The translations under genes and the position numbers were made by a program. The notes beneath the pieces are model-generated. The model did no database searches. It saw nothing but the letters and a program-made list of their open reading frames with translations, and had not been told where the DNA came from. A stretch of DNA of 59,507 nt from an uncultured Bacteroidota bacterium (GTDB lineage Bacteria; Bacteroidota; Bacteroidia; Flavobacteriales; Flavobacteriaceae): assembly GCA_902517895.1 (NCBI GenBank), contig CABYEA010000008.1, positions 1-59,507 of the forward strand. Direction: 5' to 3'. Every line of letters starts with the position of its first letter. Positions within the stretch are counted from its first letter, which is position 1. Shown in pieces: positions 17,669 through 27,381 of the stretch.

Positions 17669-20446
17669 GTGGACAATTTTTCTTTTTTGAATGCTGCTCA
17701 CGCAGGATACTTTTCTGACCTATATGATCAATACCTAAAAGATCCTGATTCATTAGAGCCTAGTTGGAAAGCTTTTTTTCAGGGTTACGACTTTGCCAAC
17801 AGCGACTTCCTTAAAGATGAAATTCTAGATGGTATAAGCCCTCAAATTCCAGATCATGTACAAAAAGAATTTAAGGTGATTAATCTAATAAATGGATACA
17901 GGTCAAGGGGGCATCTATTTACAAATACCAACCCTGTGCGAGACAGGAGAACTTATACCCCCACTCTTACAATTGATAATTTTGGTTTAATCGAGGATGA
18001 TTTAAGTACTACATTTAATGCAGGTGAAATAATAGGGTTAGGGCCTCAACCATTAAGTGTAATTATTTCACATCTTGAGGATATTTACTGTCAAAGTATT
18101 GGGGTTGAATATATGTACATTAGAAAACCTGAAATCATTTCATGGATCCAACAAAAGTTAAATGTAAATGATAACAAGCCAAAGTTTTCAGACTCGCAAA
18201 AGATAAAATTAATGACAAAACTTATTGAAGCAGTTTCTTTTGAAAACTTTCTTCATACAAAGTATGTTGGACAAAAAAGATTTTCATTAGAGGGTGGTGA
18301 ATCATTAATTCCTGCTCTAGATATCTTAATTGAAGAGGCTGCTGGAAAGGGCGTAGAGGAGTTTGTTATGGGTATGGCTCATCGAGGAAGGCTTAGCACA
18401 CTTGTGAATATATTTGGAAAATCTGCAAAAAGCGTATTTAGCGAGTTCGAGGGAAAAGATTATGAAGAGCAAATCTTTGATGGTGATGTTAAATATCATT
18501 TAGGATGGACAAGTGAAAGAATCACAGAAAATAATAAAAAAATTAATCTAAATATTGCTCCAAATCCTTCTCACTTGGAAACTGTTGGGTCAGTTGTTCA
18601 AGGAATATCAAGGTCTAAACTTGATAAGTATTTCAATAACAATTCTGACAAGGTTCTGCCAATTATTGTACATGGAGATGCTGCCATTGCGGGACAGGGA
18701 TTGGTTTATGAATTGGTTCAGATGGCAAGACTTGATGGCTATGAAACTGGTGGAACAATTCATATTGTTGTCAATAATCAAGTTGGTTTTACAACAAATT
18801 ATTTAGATGGCAGATCTAGCACCTATTGTACTGATGTTGGTAAAGTGACTCTATCACCTGTTCTTCATATAAATGCTGATGATGTTGAGGCTGTTGTTCA
18901 TGCTGTATTATTTGCATTGGACTTTAGACTTAAATTTAAAAGAGATGTATTCATTGATTTATTAGGTTATAGAAAGTATGGTCACAACGAAGGAGATGAA
19001 CCAAGATTTACCCAACCAAAACTCTATAAATTAATCTCAAAACATCCAAACCCCAAAAATATTTATGCTTCAATTTTGATTAAAGATTCTTTGATGACTG
19101 AGGAAGAAATTAAAAATATTGAATCAGAATATAGATCCAAGCTAGAAAATCAATTAGAGGATTCAAAAAAGAGCGAAAAAACAAGAATAACAAATTTTAT
19201 GAGTGATGAGTGGTCTGATTATGAAAGTATCAAAAACCTGCAGATGAATTGGGGGGAGATAATGGTTAAGCCAGTTGACACCACTTATCCAAGACTTAAA
19301 CTTGATAAAATAACAGAGGTAATTTCTAACCTGCCCGTAGATAAAAAATTTATCAATAAAATAAAAAAACTTGTGAATAACAGACAAGTTATGTATGATA
19401 ATGACATGCTTGACTGGTCCATGGCAGAGCATTTAGCATATGGAAGTTTGCTTGAGGAAGGTTACAGTGTCAGAATTTCCGGTCAAGATGTTGAGAGAGG
19501 AACCTTTTCTCATAGACATGCAATAGTCAAGGTTGAGGAAAGTGAAGAGGAGATTTCACTTTTAAATAATATAAACGATAAACAGGGTAAATTTACTATT
19601 TATAACTCCCTATTGTCTGAATATGGAGTTCTCGGATTTGAATATGGATATGCAATGGCAGATCCACAGTCTTTAACAATATGGGAAGCCCAATTTGGTG
19701 ATTTTAGTAATGGAGCTCAAATTATTATTGATCAATACATATTCTCAGGTGAAGCTAAATGGAAAACTCAAAATGGTTTAGTTTTATTTTTACCTCACGG
19801 TTATGAAGGTCAAGGCGCAGAGCACTCCTCTGCTCGAATGGAAAGGTATTTACAGCTTTGTGCAAAAGATAATGTCTTTGTAGCAAATTGTACAACACCT
19901 GCAAATATGTTTCATATTTTGAGAAGACAATTAAAAGCAAACTATAGAAAGCCCCTAATTATTTTCACACCTAAAAGTTTATTAAGACACCCAAAGGTTC
20001 ACTCAACTGTTGATGAATTTGTCAATGGAGAATTTAATTTATTAATTGATGATGATATTGTTGATTCTGAAAATGTAAAAAGCTTAGTTTTTGTTACAGG
20101 TAAATTCTATTATGATATTTTAGAAGAAAGGGAAATACTGGGAAGAAATGATGTAGCAATCGTAAGGTTAGAACAATTATTCCCATTGCCAAAAGAACAT
20201 ATAAAATCAATTATAAGAAAATATAAAAATGCTGATGATATTGTTTGGGCTCAAGAGGAACCAATAAATATGGGGGCATATGCTCACTTACTAATTAATC
20301 TTAAACAAGCTAGTAATTTTAGAGTTGCCTCCAGAAGATTTTATTCGGCAACCGCCGCCGGTAGTTCAGCAAGATATTCAAAAAGACATAAGGAGGTCAT
20401 TGATTATGTTTTTGATAAAAACAAAGACAATCAAATCCCACAATAG
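17669..20446 (+). CDS. sucA: 2-oxoglutarate dehydrogenase E1 component
   Basis: A 925-residue thiamine-diphosphate enzyme that decarboxylates 2-oxoglutarate in the TCA cycle. Visible features: the N-terminal E2-binding segment (FLNAAHAGYFSDLYDQYLKDP), GMAHRGRLSTLVNIFGK, the ThDP-binding GDAAIAGQGLVYE and NNQVGFTT, and the C-terminal transketolase-like domain (SGQDVERGTFSHRHA, YEGQGAEHSSARMERYLQL). The start codon is GTG at 17669, supported by the conserved N-terminus. E2 is encoded downstream at 21437, separated by a lipoprotein gene that begins inside this one. Confidence 0.95.
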   Translation: MDNFSFLNAAHAGYFSDLYDQYLKDPDSLEPSWKAFFQGYDFANSDFLKDEILDGISPQIPDHVQKEFKVINLINGYRSRGHLFTNTNPVRDRRTYTPTLTIDNFGLIEDDLSTTFNAGEIIGLGPQPLSVIISHLEDIYCQSIGVEYMYIRKPEIISWIQQKLNVNDNKPKFSDSQKIKLMTKLIEAVSFENFLHTKYVGQKRFSLEGGESLIPALDILIEEAAGKGVEEFVMGMAHRGRLSTLVNIFGKSAKSVFSEFEGKDYEEQIFDGDVKYHLGWTSERITENNKKINLNIAPNPSHLETVGSVVQGISRSKLDKYFNNNSDKVLPIIVHGDAAIAGQGLVYELVQMARLDGYETGGTIHIVVNNQVGFTTNYLDGRSSTYCTDVGKVTLSPVLHINADDVEAVVHAVLFALDFRLKFKRDVFIDLLGYRKYGHNEGDEPRFTQPKLYKLISKHPNPKNIYASILIKDSLMTEEEIKNIESEYRSKLENQLEDSKKSEKTRITNFMSDEWSDYESIKNLQMNWGEIMVKPVDTTYPRLKLDKITEVISNLPVDKKFINKIKKLVNNRQVMYDNDMLDWSMAEHLAYGSLLEEGYSVRISGQDVERGTFSHRHAIVKVEESEEEISLLNNINDKQGKFTIYNSLLSEYGVLGFEYGYAMADPQSLTIWEAQFGDFSNGAQIIIDQYIFSGEAKWKTQNGLVLFLPHGYEGQGAEHSSARMERYLQLCAKDNVFVANCTTPANMFHILRRQLKANYRKPLIIFTPKSLLRHPKVHSTVDEFVNGEFNLLIDDDIVDSENVKSLVFVTGKFYYDILEEREILGRNDVAIVRLEQLFPLPKEHIKSIIRKYKNADDIVWAQEEPINMGAYAHLLINLKQASNFRVASRRFYSATAAGSSARYSKRHKEVIDYVFDKNKDNQIPQ

Positions 20447-21395
20447 TAGAATTTTGATTAATAATTTTTCCAAAATATTATTTTTTTTATCCATTATTTC
20501 GTGTAGCTCAAATGGTTATAATACTGAATTTCCAAATCAAAATAATGATGAAGAAGATCAGAATGAATTTGCTGAAATTGATTATGGACTTAACCAATAT
20601 GCAATAACTTATCAGGGTATTGACAGGGATTTTTCAATATACATTCCTGAATCTTATACCCACTATTCACCTTCTGCGATAATATTTGTTTTTCACGGAT
20701 TTGGAGGCAATAATGACATGATAATGTATTATTCAGGTTTTAATTCCATTTCTGAAAGAGAAAATTTTATTGTTGTTTATCCTCAGGGGTCAAGTTTTTG
20801 GGGCTATCCTCATTGGAATGTTGGAGGATGGACAAATACTAGTTCAGCTGATGATATTGGTTTTGTTGATTTTTTAATTGAATTGATTTCACAAGAATAT
20901 AATTTAAATCAAAATAGAATTTATGCTACTGGTATGTCTAACGGAGGTTTTTTTAGTTTTTTACTTGCTTGTCAACTCAGTCAAAAAATTGCAGCAGTTG
21001 CATCAGTAACTGGATCAATGACGAACGAAACTTATCAAAACTGTAATCCATCCAAGGAAGTGCCCGTTTTACAAATTCACGGAACAGACGATCCCATTGT
21101 AACCTACAATGGTAATTCTTCAATAGGCTCTATTGGCATTGAGCCAGTATTATCTTATTGGAAACTTAATAATTATTGTGGAGAACCGACGATTTCAGAA
21201 TTAACTGATTCAAATCCAAATGATAATTTTTACGTTCATAGAGTTTTATTTGACGAGGGTGTAAACGGTTCAATAGTTGACCATTATAAGGTTTATGGAG
21301 GTGAGCATAATTGGTTTATGCAGGATGATATTAATTCATCAGAATTGATTTGGAGTTTTTTCTCTAACTATGATTTAAATGGATACATTAATTAA
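20406..21395 (+). CDS. lipoprotein esterase, PHB-depolymerase/LpqC-like
   Basis: A 329-residue alpha/beta hydrolase. The N-terminus ends in the lipobox LSIISC (Cys33), so it is a predicted lipoprotein. The fold core shows HGFGGN (oxyanion region), GMSNGG (nucleophile Ser178), HGTDDP (Asp228/229) and GEHNW (His301), a full catalytic triad. The family includes PHB depolymerases, feruloyl and acetyl-xylan esterases; the substrate is unknown. The ATG at 20406 lies 41 bases inside sucA and has a purine-rich AGGAGG nine bases before it, which also encodes part of SucA. An upstream in-frame ATG at 20325 is unlikely because it would bury the signal peptide. Confidence 0.8.
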   Translation: MFLIKTKTIKSHNSRILINNFSKILFFLSIISCSSNGYNTEFPNQNNDEEDQNEFAEIDYGLNQYAITYQGIDRDFSIYIPESYTHYSPSAIIFVFHGFGGNNDMIMYYSGFNSISERENFIVVYPQGSSFWGYPHWNVGGWTNTSSADDIGFVDFLIELISQEYNLNQNRIYATGMSNGGFFSFLLACQLSQKIAAVASVTGSMTNETYQNCNPSKEVPVLQIHGTDDPIVTYNGNSSIGSIGIEPVLSYWKLNNYCGEPTISELTDSNPNDNFYVHRVLFDEGVNGSIVDHYKVYGGEHNWFMQDDINSSELIWSFFSNYDLNGYIN

Positions 21396-21436
21396 AAATA
21401 ATAATCTTATTACTATATTAGAAATCTAAAAATATT

Positions 21437-22636
21437 ATGATTCTAGAAATGCAAATACCGTCCCCCGGCGAATCAATTTCAGAGGTCGAAATTGCCCAAT
21501 GGCTTGTCTCAGATGGTGAATATGTAGAAAAAGATCAAATTATTGCCGAAATAGATAGTGATAAAGCAACTCTTGAACTACCAGCTGAACAGTCTGGTTC
21601 TATTACCCTAAAAGCTGCGGAAGGAGATCTGGTTCAGGTAGGGCAGGTTGTATGTCATATTGATACATCTGCTGAAGGTGTATCTAAAGATAAGCCCTCG
21701 AAAAATGAAAAAACTCCACCAGAAAAAGTTGAAGTAGAAGTAGAAGTAGATAATTCTAAATCAGATTTATTAAGTCCGGCTGCAAGAAAAATTGCTGATG
21801 AAAAAAACATTGATGTAAATGAAATTAAAGGTACAGGTAAGGGTGGGCGAATCACCAAGCAAGATATTCTTTTGGGTAAGCCTGCTATGGGTAAAGTAAC
21901 TAATTCATATAGAGCAGGTAATAGAAGTAAACTATCAATGCTGAGAAGAAAAGTTGCTGAACGACTAGTTTCAGTTAAGAATGAGACTGCAATGCTTACT
22001 ACCTTTAATGAGGTAGATATGTCTGCAATATTTGAATTAAGAAAAAAATATAAAGAAAAGTTTAAAGAAAAGCATGGTGTTAATCTTGGGTTTATGTCAT
22101 TTTTCTCTCTTGCAAGCGTTCGAGCTCTTCAAGAATTTCCAGCTGTCAATTCAATGATTGACGGCTCTGAGATGATATCTTACAATTATTGTGATATAAG
22201 TATTGCTGTTTCGGGTCCAAAGGGATTAATGGTGCCAGTAATTAGAAGTGCCGATGAATTAAAATTTAAAGGTTTTGAATTAGAAGTTAAAAGACTCGCT
22301 GAGAGAGCTAGAGATGGACAAATAACTGTAGATGAAATGACCGGAGGTACTTTTACAATCTCTAATGGTGGTGTCTTTGGAAGTATGCTTTCAACTCCAA
22401 TTATCAACCCCCCACAAAGTGCAATTTTAGGAATGCATAATATTGTTGAAAGGCCAATGGCTATTAATGGGAAAGTTGAAATAAGGCCAGTAATGTACTT
22501 AGCATTATCTTATGATCACAGAATAATTGATGGTAAAGAAAGTGTTGGTTTTTTGGTTCATATTAAGGAGGCTTTAGAAAACCCTATAGAAATTCTAATG
22601 AATAATAAAGTTAAAGAAGCTTTAGAGCTCGTCTAA
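21437..22636 (+). CDS. sucB: 2-oxoglutarate dehydrogenase E2 (dihydrolipoyl succinyltransferase)
   Basis: A 399-residue core enzyme of the complex. Order: lipoyl domain with Lys43 in [13 protein letters not shown]; an acidic and Lys/Pro-rich linker (about 80-110); the peripheral-subunit binding domain ([20 protein letters not shown]); and the acyltransferase domain ending with the catalytic motif HRIIDG (His361, Asp365). NVERPM and GTFTISNGG segments fit succinyl- rather than acetyltransferases. It follows the lipoprotein esterase by 41 bases and is in the same direction as sucA. Confidence 0.95.
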   Translation: MILEMQIPSPGESISEVEIAQWLVSDGEYVEKDQIIAEIDSDKATLELPAEQSGSITLKAAEGDLVQVGQVVCHIDTSAEGVSKDKPSKNEKTPPEKVEVEVEVDNSKSDLLSPAARKIADEKNIDVNEIKGTGKGGRITKQDILLGKPAMGKVTNSYRAGNRSKLSMLRRKVAERLVSVKNETAMLTTFNEVDMSAIFELRKKYKEKFKEKHGVNLGFMSFFSLASVRALQEFPAVNSMIDGSEMISYNYCDISIAVSGPKGLMVPVIRSADELKFKGFELEVKRLAERARDGQITVDEMTGGTFTISNGGVFGSMLSTPIINPPQSAILGMHNIVERPMAINGKVEIRPVMYLALSYDHRIIDGKESVGFLVHIKEALENPIEILMNNKVKEALELV

Positions 22637-22643
22637 TTTAATA

Positions 22644-23408
22644 ATGAGTTTCACCGATACTCATACTCACTTATATCTTGAACAATTTCAAGATGACTTA
22701 GAAGTTGTAATTGAGAATGCTATTTCAAGCGGTGTAAATAGATTGTTTTTCCCTGCAATTAATTCAAAGTTTACCAAATCAATGTTAGATCTAAAAAAAA
22801 AGTATCCAAAAAATATTTTTTTAATGTCAGGTTTACATCCCTGTTATGTTAATTCCGATTATATTGATGAAATTAAGCATGCTGAAATGATTATTAACGC
22901 AAATGAAATTGTTGCTGTCGGTGAGATTGGGATTGACCTTCACTGGGTAAAGAAAAATTTAAATACTCAAATCAGAGCTTTTGAAGCACAAATTAGTCTT
23001 GCAAATAATTATAATTTACCCATTGTTATACATTGTAGGGAATCCTTTGATGAGATATATAATATTTTAATCAAAAACAAGGTCAAAAATGGTGGGATTT
23101 TCCACTGTTTTTCAGGAAGTTTGGATCAGGCAAAAAAAATATTGGATCTGGGAATGAAACTTGGAATCGGGGGAGTTGTTACTTTTAAAAATTGTAAAAT
23201 TGATAAATTCTTGAATAAAATTGACATTAGTAACATCGTATTAGAGACTGACTCACCCTACTTATCTCCAGTACCACTTAGAGGTAAAAGGAATGAAAGT
23301 GCTAATATAAGTTATATCGCAGAAAAATTGTGTGATATATATGGTTTACCTCTCATCGAAATTGCAAATATTACAACTCAAAATTCAAAGGATATATTCC
23401 GAATATAA
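22644..23408 (+). CDS. TatD-family metal-dependent hydrolase
   Basis: A 254-residue TIM-barrel deoxyribonuclease-like enzyme. Metal ligands are visible: THTH at residues 5-8 (FTDTHTHLYLE), GEIGIDLHW, HCRES, HCFSG and ETDSPYLSPVP. TatD proteins act as 3'-5' exonucleases or D-aminoacyl-type hydrolases, and the exact role is not fixed. The gene starts seven bases after sucB and is the last of the run before the tRNA-Ser gene. Confidence 0.9.
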   Translation: MSFTDTHTHLYLEQFQDDLEVVIENAISSGVNRLFFPAINSKFTKSMLDLKKKYPKNIFLMSGLHPCYVNSDYIDEIKHAEMIINANEIVAVGEIGIDLHWVKKNLNTQIRAFEAQISLANNYNLPIVIHCRESFDEIYNILIKNKVKNGGIFHCFSGSLDQAKKILDLGMKLGIGGVVTFKNCKIDKFLNKIDISNIVLETDSPYLSPVPLRGKRNESANISYIAEKLCDIYGLPLIEIANITTQNSKDIFRI

Positions 23409-23475
23409 TTCTCCTAAAAACCACTGTTTAAATTTTATATTTAATATATTTTCTTTTTATTTGTTAGCTATGCAT

Positions 23476-23563
23476 AGAGAGGTGGCCGAGCGGTCGAAGG
23501 CGCACGCTTGGAAAGCGTGTATACATCAAAAGTGTATCGAGGGTTCGAATCCCTTCCTCTCTG
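23476..23563 (+). tRNA. tRNA-Ser (anticodon GGA)
   Basis: An 88-base cloverleaf with a 7-bp acceptor stem (AGAGAGG with CCTCTCT), D-arm, anticodon stem CACGC/GCGTG around the loop TTGGAAA (anticodon GGA), a long variable arm (TACA..TGTA) typical of class II serine tRNAs, and the T-arm GAGGG-TTCGAAT-CCCTT. Discriminator base is G. CCA is not encoded. Confidence 0.97.
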
Positions 23564-23568
23564 CATAT

Positions 23569-23602
23569 TTTGTAATTTATGTGATATATTTTTATATCTT
23601 TA
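23569..23602 (+). promoter_or_regulatory. possible promoter of the exbB operon
   Basis: TTTG (23569-23572), 22 bases, then TATCTTTA (23595-23602), one mismatch from TAnnTTTG. The ATG of exbB is 28 bases further on. Confidence 0.35.
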
Positions 23603-23630
23603 ACACACTAAAATATTAAACAAAAAAAAG

Positions 23631-24434
23631 ATGAAAAGATTATTTAGTTTATTGACAATATTCTTGTTAATATTTGTCCAATCAAATTATGCATTCCCTA
23701 TTCAGGACGATATGGAAATGATGGATCAGGATTCGGTTCAAACAACTGAAATGGTAGAAATGGAAGAACCTGTTATGGAAGAACCTGTAGAAGAGGAGCA
23801 ATTAAGTTTTCACCAAGAACTTAAAAAGAGATTTATTGAAGGAGGGCCTGGTTTTATGGGAATCGTTCTATTATGTTTAATTCTTGGATTAGCTATTGCC
23901 ATTGAAAGAATTATTTACTTAAATCTTTCAACAACAACAGATTCTAGTAAACTTACAACTGATGTTGAAGCTGCTATGAAATCTGGTGGTGTTAATGCAG
24001 CTAAAGAGGTGTGTAGAAATACTCCTGGCCCAGTTGCATCAATTTTCTATCAAGGTTTAGATAGGTCTAGTGAAGGAATTGAGTCTGCAGAAAAAGCTGT
24101 AATAGCCTATGGTGGAGTACAAATGGGTCAATTAGAGAAAAATGTTTCTTGGATTTCACTATTTATTGCTCTTGCTCCTATGCTTGGTTTCATGGGTACA
24201 GTGATAGGTATGATTCAAGCATTTGATAAAATTGAAGCTGCAGGAGACATGCAACCTTCCTTGGTAGCTGGTGGTATCAAAGTAGCACTTCTAACAACTG
24301 TATTTGGACTAATTGTAGCTATTATATTGCAAATCTTTTACAACTATATAATTGCAAAAATTGATAGTATTGTAAATGATATGGAAAATGCCTCAATTGA
24401 TCTTTTAGATATTCTAGTAAACACCAAAAAATAA
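23631..24434 (+). CDS. exbB: ExbB/TolQ/MotA-type proton channel subunit
   Basis: A 267-residue inner-membrane motor protein that turns proton flow into force for TonB. It has a signal-like segment, then an acidic Met/Glu-rich stretch (about 25-58), then the ExbB body with three membrane helices: GFMGIVLLCLILGLAIAIER, and the conserved pore-lining pair SWISLFIALAPMLGFMGTVIGMIQAF and GGIKVALLTTVFGLIVAIILQI. It is the first gene of an operon with a membrane protein and two exbD genes. Confidence 0.92.
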   Translation: MKRLFSLLTIFLLIFVQSNYAFPIQDDMEMMDQDSVQTTEMVEMEEPVMEEPVEEEQLSFHQELKKRFIEGGPGFMGIVLLCLILGLAIAIERIIYLNLSTTTDSSKLTTDVEAAMKSGGVNAAKEVCRNTPGPVASIFYQGLDRSSEGIESAEKAVIAYGGVQMGQLEKNVSWISLFIALAPMLGFMGTVIGMIQAFDKIEAAGDMQPSLVAGGIKVALLTTVFGLIVAIILQIFYNYIIAKIDSIVNDMENASIDLLDILVNTKK

Positions 24435-24436
24435 TT

Positions 24437-24841
24437 ATGAACTATAATATACTTAAATACACAGCTTTAGGATTATCTCTTTTGGGTATCTTTTTTGTTT
24501 TGCTTATTCTTTCAGATTACCTTTTTGGTATTGATATGATATTATATAATGCATATCTTATTCTTTTCATCATTATTGTGTCTGTATTATATTTTGGAAT
24601 TAAAAATATGATTGGTAATAAGTCAAGCTTAATGAATACATTAAAAGGTATTGGTTCATTTTTAGTGTTATTTATTGTTTGTTTTTTGATTGCTTCTGGT
24701 GAAGAGACTTTAATGAGAGAAGGAAAGATATTATCTGCAACAAGTTCTAAATTTATTGGAGCGTCATTAATCATGTTTTATTCTCTTATAATTATTGCAA
24801 GTATTGCAATGCTATTTTTTGGATTTAAAAACAGAAAATAA
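24437..24841 (+). CDS. conserved membrane protein inside the exbBD operon, unknown function
   Basis: A 134-residue protein, nearly all hydrophobic, with about four helices (roughly 8-30, 35-53, 70-87 and 105-127). One outside-type loop contains EETLMREGKILSATSSKF. It begins two bases after the exbB stop and ends six bases before exbD, so it must be translated together with the motor subunits. A role in the ExbBD complex is a guess from position; I recognise no domain. Confidence 0.75.
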   Translation: MNYNILKYTALGLSLLGIFFVLLILSDYLFGIDMILYNAYLILFIIIVSVLYFGIKNMIGNKSSLMNTLKGIGSFLVLFIVCFLIASGEETLMREGKILSATSSKFIGASLIMFYSLIIIASIAMLFFGFKNRK

Positions 24842-24847
24842 ATAATT

Positions 24848-25444
24848 ATGGCTAGAAGATCATCACCGGAAGTTAATGCAGGATCAATGGCTGACATCGC
24901 ATTTTTGCTATTAATTTTTTTCTTAGTAACTACAACAATTGAAACTGACTCTGGTATAAGTAGAAAACTTCCTCCAATGGAAGAGTCTGAAGAAGATGTT
25001 GTAATAAAGCAAAAAAATATCTTTACTGTTCTATTAAATGGTAAAGATCAACTTCTTGTTGAGGATGAATTAATGGTTTTAGAAGATCTAAGAGAATCAG
25101 CTATTGAATTTTTGGACAATGGCGGTGGAACTGGTGAAGATGCATGTGCTTATTGTAAAGGAAAGAGGGATCCAAAATCATCTGATAATCCAGATAAGGC
25201 TATTATATCCTTGAAAAATGAAAGGGAGACATCATATGCCATATATATTTCCGTCCAAAACGAGTTAGTTGCTGCATATACACATCTTAGAAATATTAGA
25301 GCTCAGGAATTATACGGTGAAAGCTATTCAGAAATGATGAAGAATTACAAAGATGTAAATTGGCCTGGTAGTAAAGAAAAGTTAAAAGAAAATATTAATA
25401 GATTAAGGAAAGAGTACCCACAGAAACTTTCTGAAGTTCAGTAA
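24848..25444 (+). CDS. exbD: ExbD/TolR-family protein (first copy)
   Basis: A 198-residue protein with a short cytoplasmic N-terminus, one membrane helix (MADIAFLLLIFFLVTTTI, residues ~15-33) carrying the Asp that takes part in proton transfer, and a periplasmic domain. The helix start, SMADIAFLLLIFFLV, is the ExbD signature. A Cys pair (CAYC) and a Lys/Asp-rich insert (GKRDPKSSDNPDK) make it longer than the usual ~140 residues. Confidence 0.9.
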   Translation: MARRSSPEVNAGSMADIAFLLLIFFLVTTTIETDSGISRKLPPMEESEEDVVIKQKNIFTVLLNGKDQLLVEDELMVLEDLRESAIEFLDNGGGTGEDACAYCKGKRDPKSSDNPDKAIISLKNERETSYAIYISVQNELVAAYTHLRNIRAQELYGESYSEMMKNYKDVNWPGSKEKLKENINRLRKEYPQKLSEVQ

Positions 25445-25459
25445 AATATAATTATTGAT

Positions 25460-25942
25460 ATGTCAAAATTTAATAAAAAGAAAAAAGGAGATCTACCAGC
25501 AGTAAATACAGCTTCACTGCCAGATATTGTTTTTATGCTTTTATTCTTTTTTATGGTTGCAACAGTCATGAGGGACAATGAACTAAAAATTAAAAATGAG
25601 TTACCCGCTGCTAACGAAGTTGAGAAACTGGATAAAAAGGAACTAGTAATGTATATATATGCTGGTAAACCAAATTTTGGTTATCAATCAAAGTTTGGAA
25701 CTGAGGCTAGACTGCAATTAAATGATAAATTTTCAGAAGTTTCTGATATACCAGCCTTTATTTATTCAGAAAGGGAATCAAAGAGAGAAGAATTAAGACC
25801 TTTTTTAACTACCGCTCTTAAAGTTGATAAAGAGACTAACATGGGCATTGTTGGAGATATCAAACAAGAACTTAGAAAGGTAAATGCTCTAAAAATAAAC
25901 TATACGACTAGAATTGGAGATGTTTCCCTAAATAAGCAATAA
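25460..25942 (+). CDS. exbD: ExbD/TolR-family protein (second copy)
   Basis: A 160-residue second ExbD, with KKGDLPAVNTASLPDIVFMLLFFFMVATVM at the N-terminus (the pore-lining Asp in SLPDIVF) followed by a periplasmic domain. Having two ExbD genes after one ExbB is common in flavobacteria and suggests a mixed motor complex. Its stop codon abuts the stop of the convergent rpoN gene. Confidence 0.9.
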   Translation: MSKFNKKKKGDLPAVNTASLPDIVFMLLFFFMVATVMRDNELKIKNELPAANEVEKLDKKELVMYIYAGKPNFGYQSKFGTEARLQLNDKFSEVSDIPAFIYSERESKREELRPFLTTALKVDKETNMGIVGDIKQELRKVNALKINYTTRIGDVSLNKQ

Positions 25943-27376
25943 TTATATTTCTTTTCTGAGTCTCGCAACAGGAATATTTAGTTGTTCTCTATATTTTGCT
26001 ACTGTTCTTCTAGCTATTTTATAACCTTTTTCATTTAAGATTTTAACAAGCTTCTCATCTGTTTCAGGCTTTCTTTTATTTTCATCTAAAATAATTTTTT
26101 CCAGAATTTTTTTAATTTCAATTGTCGAAATTTCTTCTCCACTTGTTGTTTTCATTGATTCACTAAAGAACTCTTTTAATAATTTAGTCCCATATGGTGT
26201 ATCCACATATTTACTATTAGCAACGCGAGAAATTGTTGAAATATCCATTTCTATTTCATTAGCAATGTCTTTCAAAATCATTGGTTTTATTTTTCTTTCA
26301 TCTCCAGAAAGAAAATATTCCTTTTGAAAATTCATTATTGCTTGCATTGTTATAAGCAATGTCTGTTGCCTTTGCTTAACTGCATCTATAAACCACTTAG
26401 CAGAATCAAGCTTTTGTTTTATAAATTGAACAGCTTCTTTTTGAGACTTAGATTTATTTTTTTCAAGTTTATATCCTTTTAGCATTTCATTGTAATCTCT
26501 TGAAATGTTTAAAACAGGACTATTCCTATAGTTAAGATCAAGATTGAGTTCATTATTTTCAATTGAAATTTTAAAGTCTGGTATTACTTGTTCTATTGGT
26601 TTACCCCCGCCTGAATATGATCCTCCAGGTTTAGGATTAAGTTTAGAAATTAATGATATAACCTCTTTTAATTGTAATTCATCAATTGAGTACTTATTCA
26701 TTAACTTTTCAAAATGTTTTTTTGAAAACTGCTCAAAAGAATTTTCAATTATCTCAATAGCTAAATCGATAGATTTTGTTACTTTTTTTCTTTTTAATTG
26801 GATTATTAAGCAATCCTGCAAATCAAGTGCTCCTACTCCGGGTGGGTCAAAATCTTGAATTACTTTTAATACTTCTTTTAGCTCACCTTTATTGGCATAT
26901 AGATTTTGAGTAAATGCAAGGTCATCAATTATTTCTTCATATTTAAGCCTGATATAACCAGATTCGTCAATACTACCAACTAGAAATTCGGCGATTTTCA
27001 TTTTCTTATCTTCAAGACTGATTGTTTTAAGCTGAGAAAGAAGGTACTGATTAAATGATATGCCAGATGAAAAAGGTATATTCCTGTCTTCTTCTACTCC
27101 TCTAGAATTATTGGAATTCAGCTTGTATGAAGGTGTATCGTCATAATTTAAATAATCATCTATATTTATATCATCTGAATCAGATGTGTATTCGTCCTGA
27201 TTTTCTTGTTCGTTTTCATCAATTGAGTTTTGAGCTTGTTCAAGTGCTGGATTTTCTTCAATTTCTCTTATTATTTTTTGCTCAAAATCTAGCGTAGGCA
27301 GCTGAATCAATTTCATCAACTGGATTTGTTGAGGAGATAATTTTTGTGATAATTTTAATTTTAAAAATTGTTTCAT
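25943..27376 (-). CDS. rpoN: RNA polymerase sigma-54 factor
   Basis: A 477-residue sigma-54. The Gln- and Leu-rich activator-interacting region I is at the start (LSQKLSPQQIQLMKLIQLPTL), an acidic linker follows (about 45-75), then the core-binding region, and the C-terminal DNA-binding domain with the RpoN box ARRTVAKYRE at residues 455-464. Sigma-54 needs an ATP-dependent enhancer-binding activator; none is present in this window. It lies five bases after asnS on the same strand and is probably co-transcribed. Confidence 0.95.
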   Translation of the reverse strand: MKQFLKLKLSQKLSPQQIQLMKLIQLPTLDFEQKIIREIEENPALEQAQNSIDENEQENQDEYTSDSDDINIDDYLNYDDTPSYKLNSNNSRGVEEDRNIPFSSGISFNQYLLSQLKTISLEDKKMKIAEFLVGSIDESGYIRLKYEEIIDDLAFTQNLYANKGELKEVLKVIQDFDPPGVGALDLQDCLIIQLKRKKVTKSIDLAIEIIENSFEQFSKKHFEKLMNKYSIDELQLKEVISLISKLNPKPGGSYSGGGKPIEQVIPDFKISIENNELNLDLNYRNSPVLNISRDYNEMLKGYKLEKNKSKSQKEAVQFIKQKLDSAKWFIDAVKQRQQTLLITMQAIMNFQKEYFLSGDERKIKPMILKDIANEIEMDISTISRVANSKYVDTPYGTKLLKEFFSESMKTTSGEEISTIEIKKILEKIILDENKRKPETDEKLVKILNEKGYKIARRTVAKYREQLNIPVARLRKEI

Positions 27377-27381
27377 CTCAA

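Noticed and set aside
23332-23619. A 95-codon frame spanning the end of tatD and the tRNA.
   Set aside because: It runs through the complete tRNA-Ser gene and out of frame with TatD; no sign of coding.
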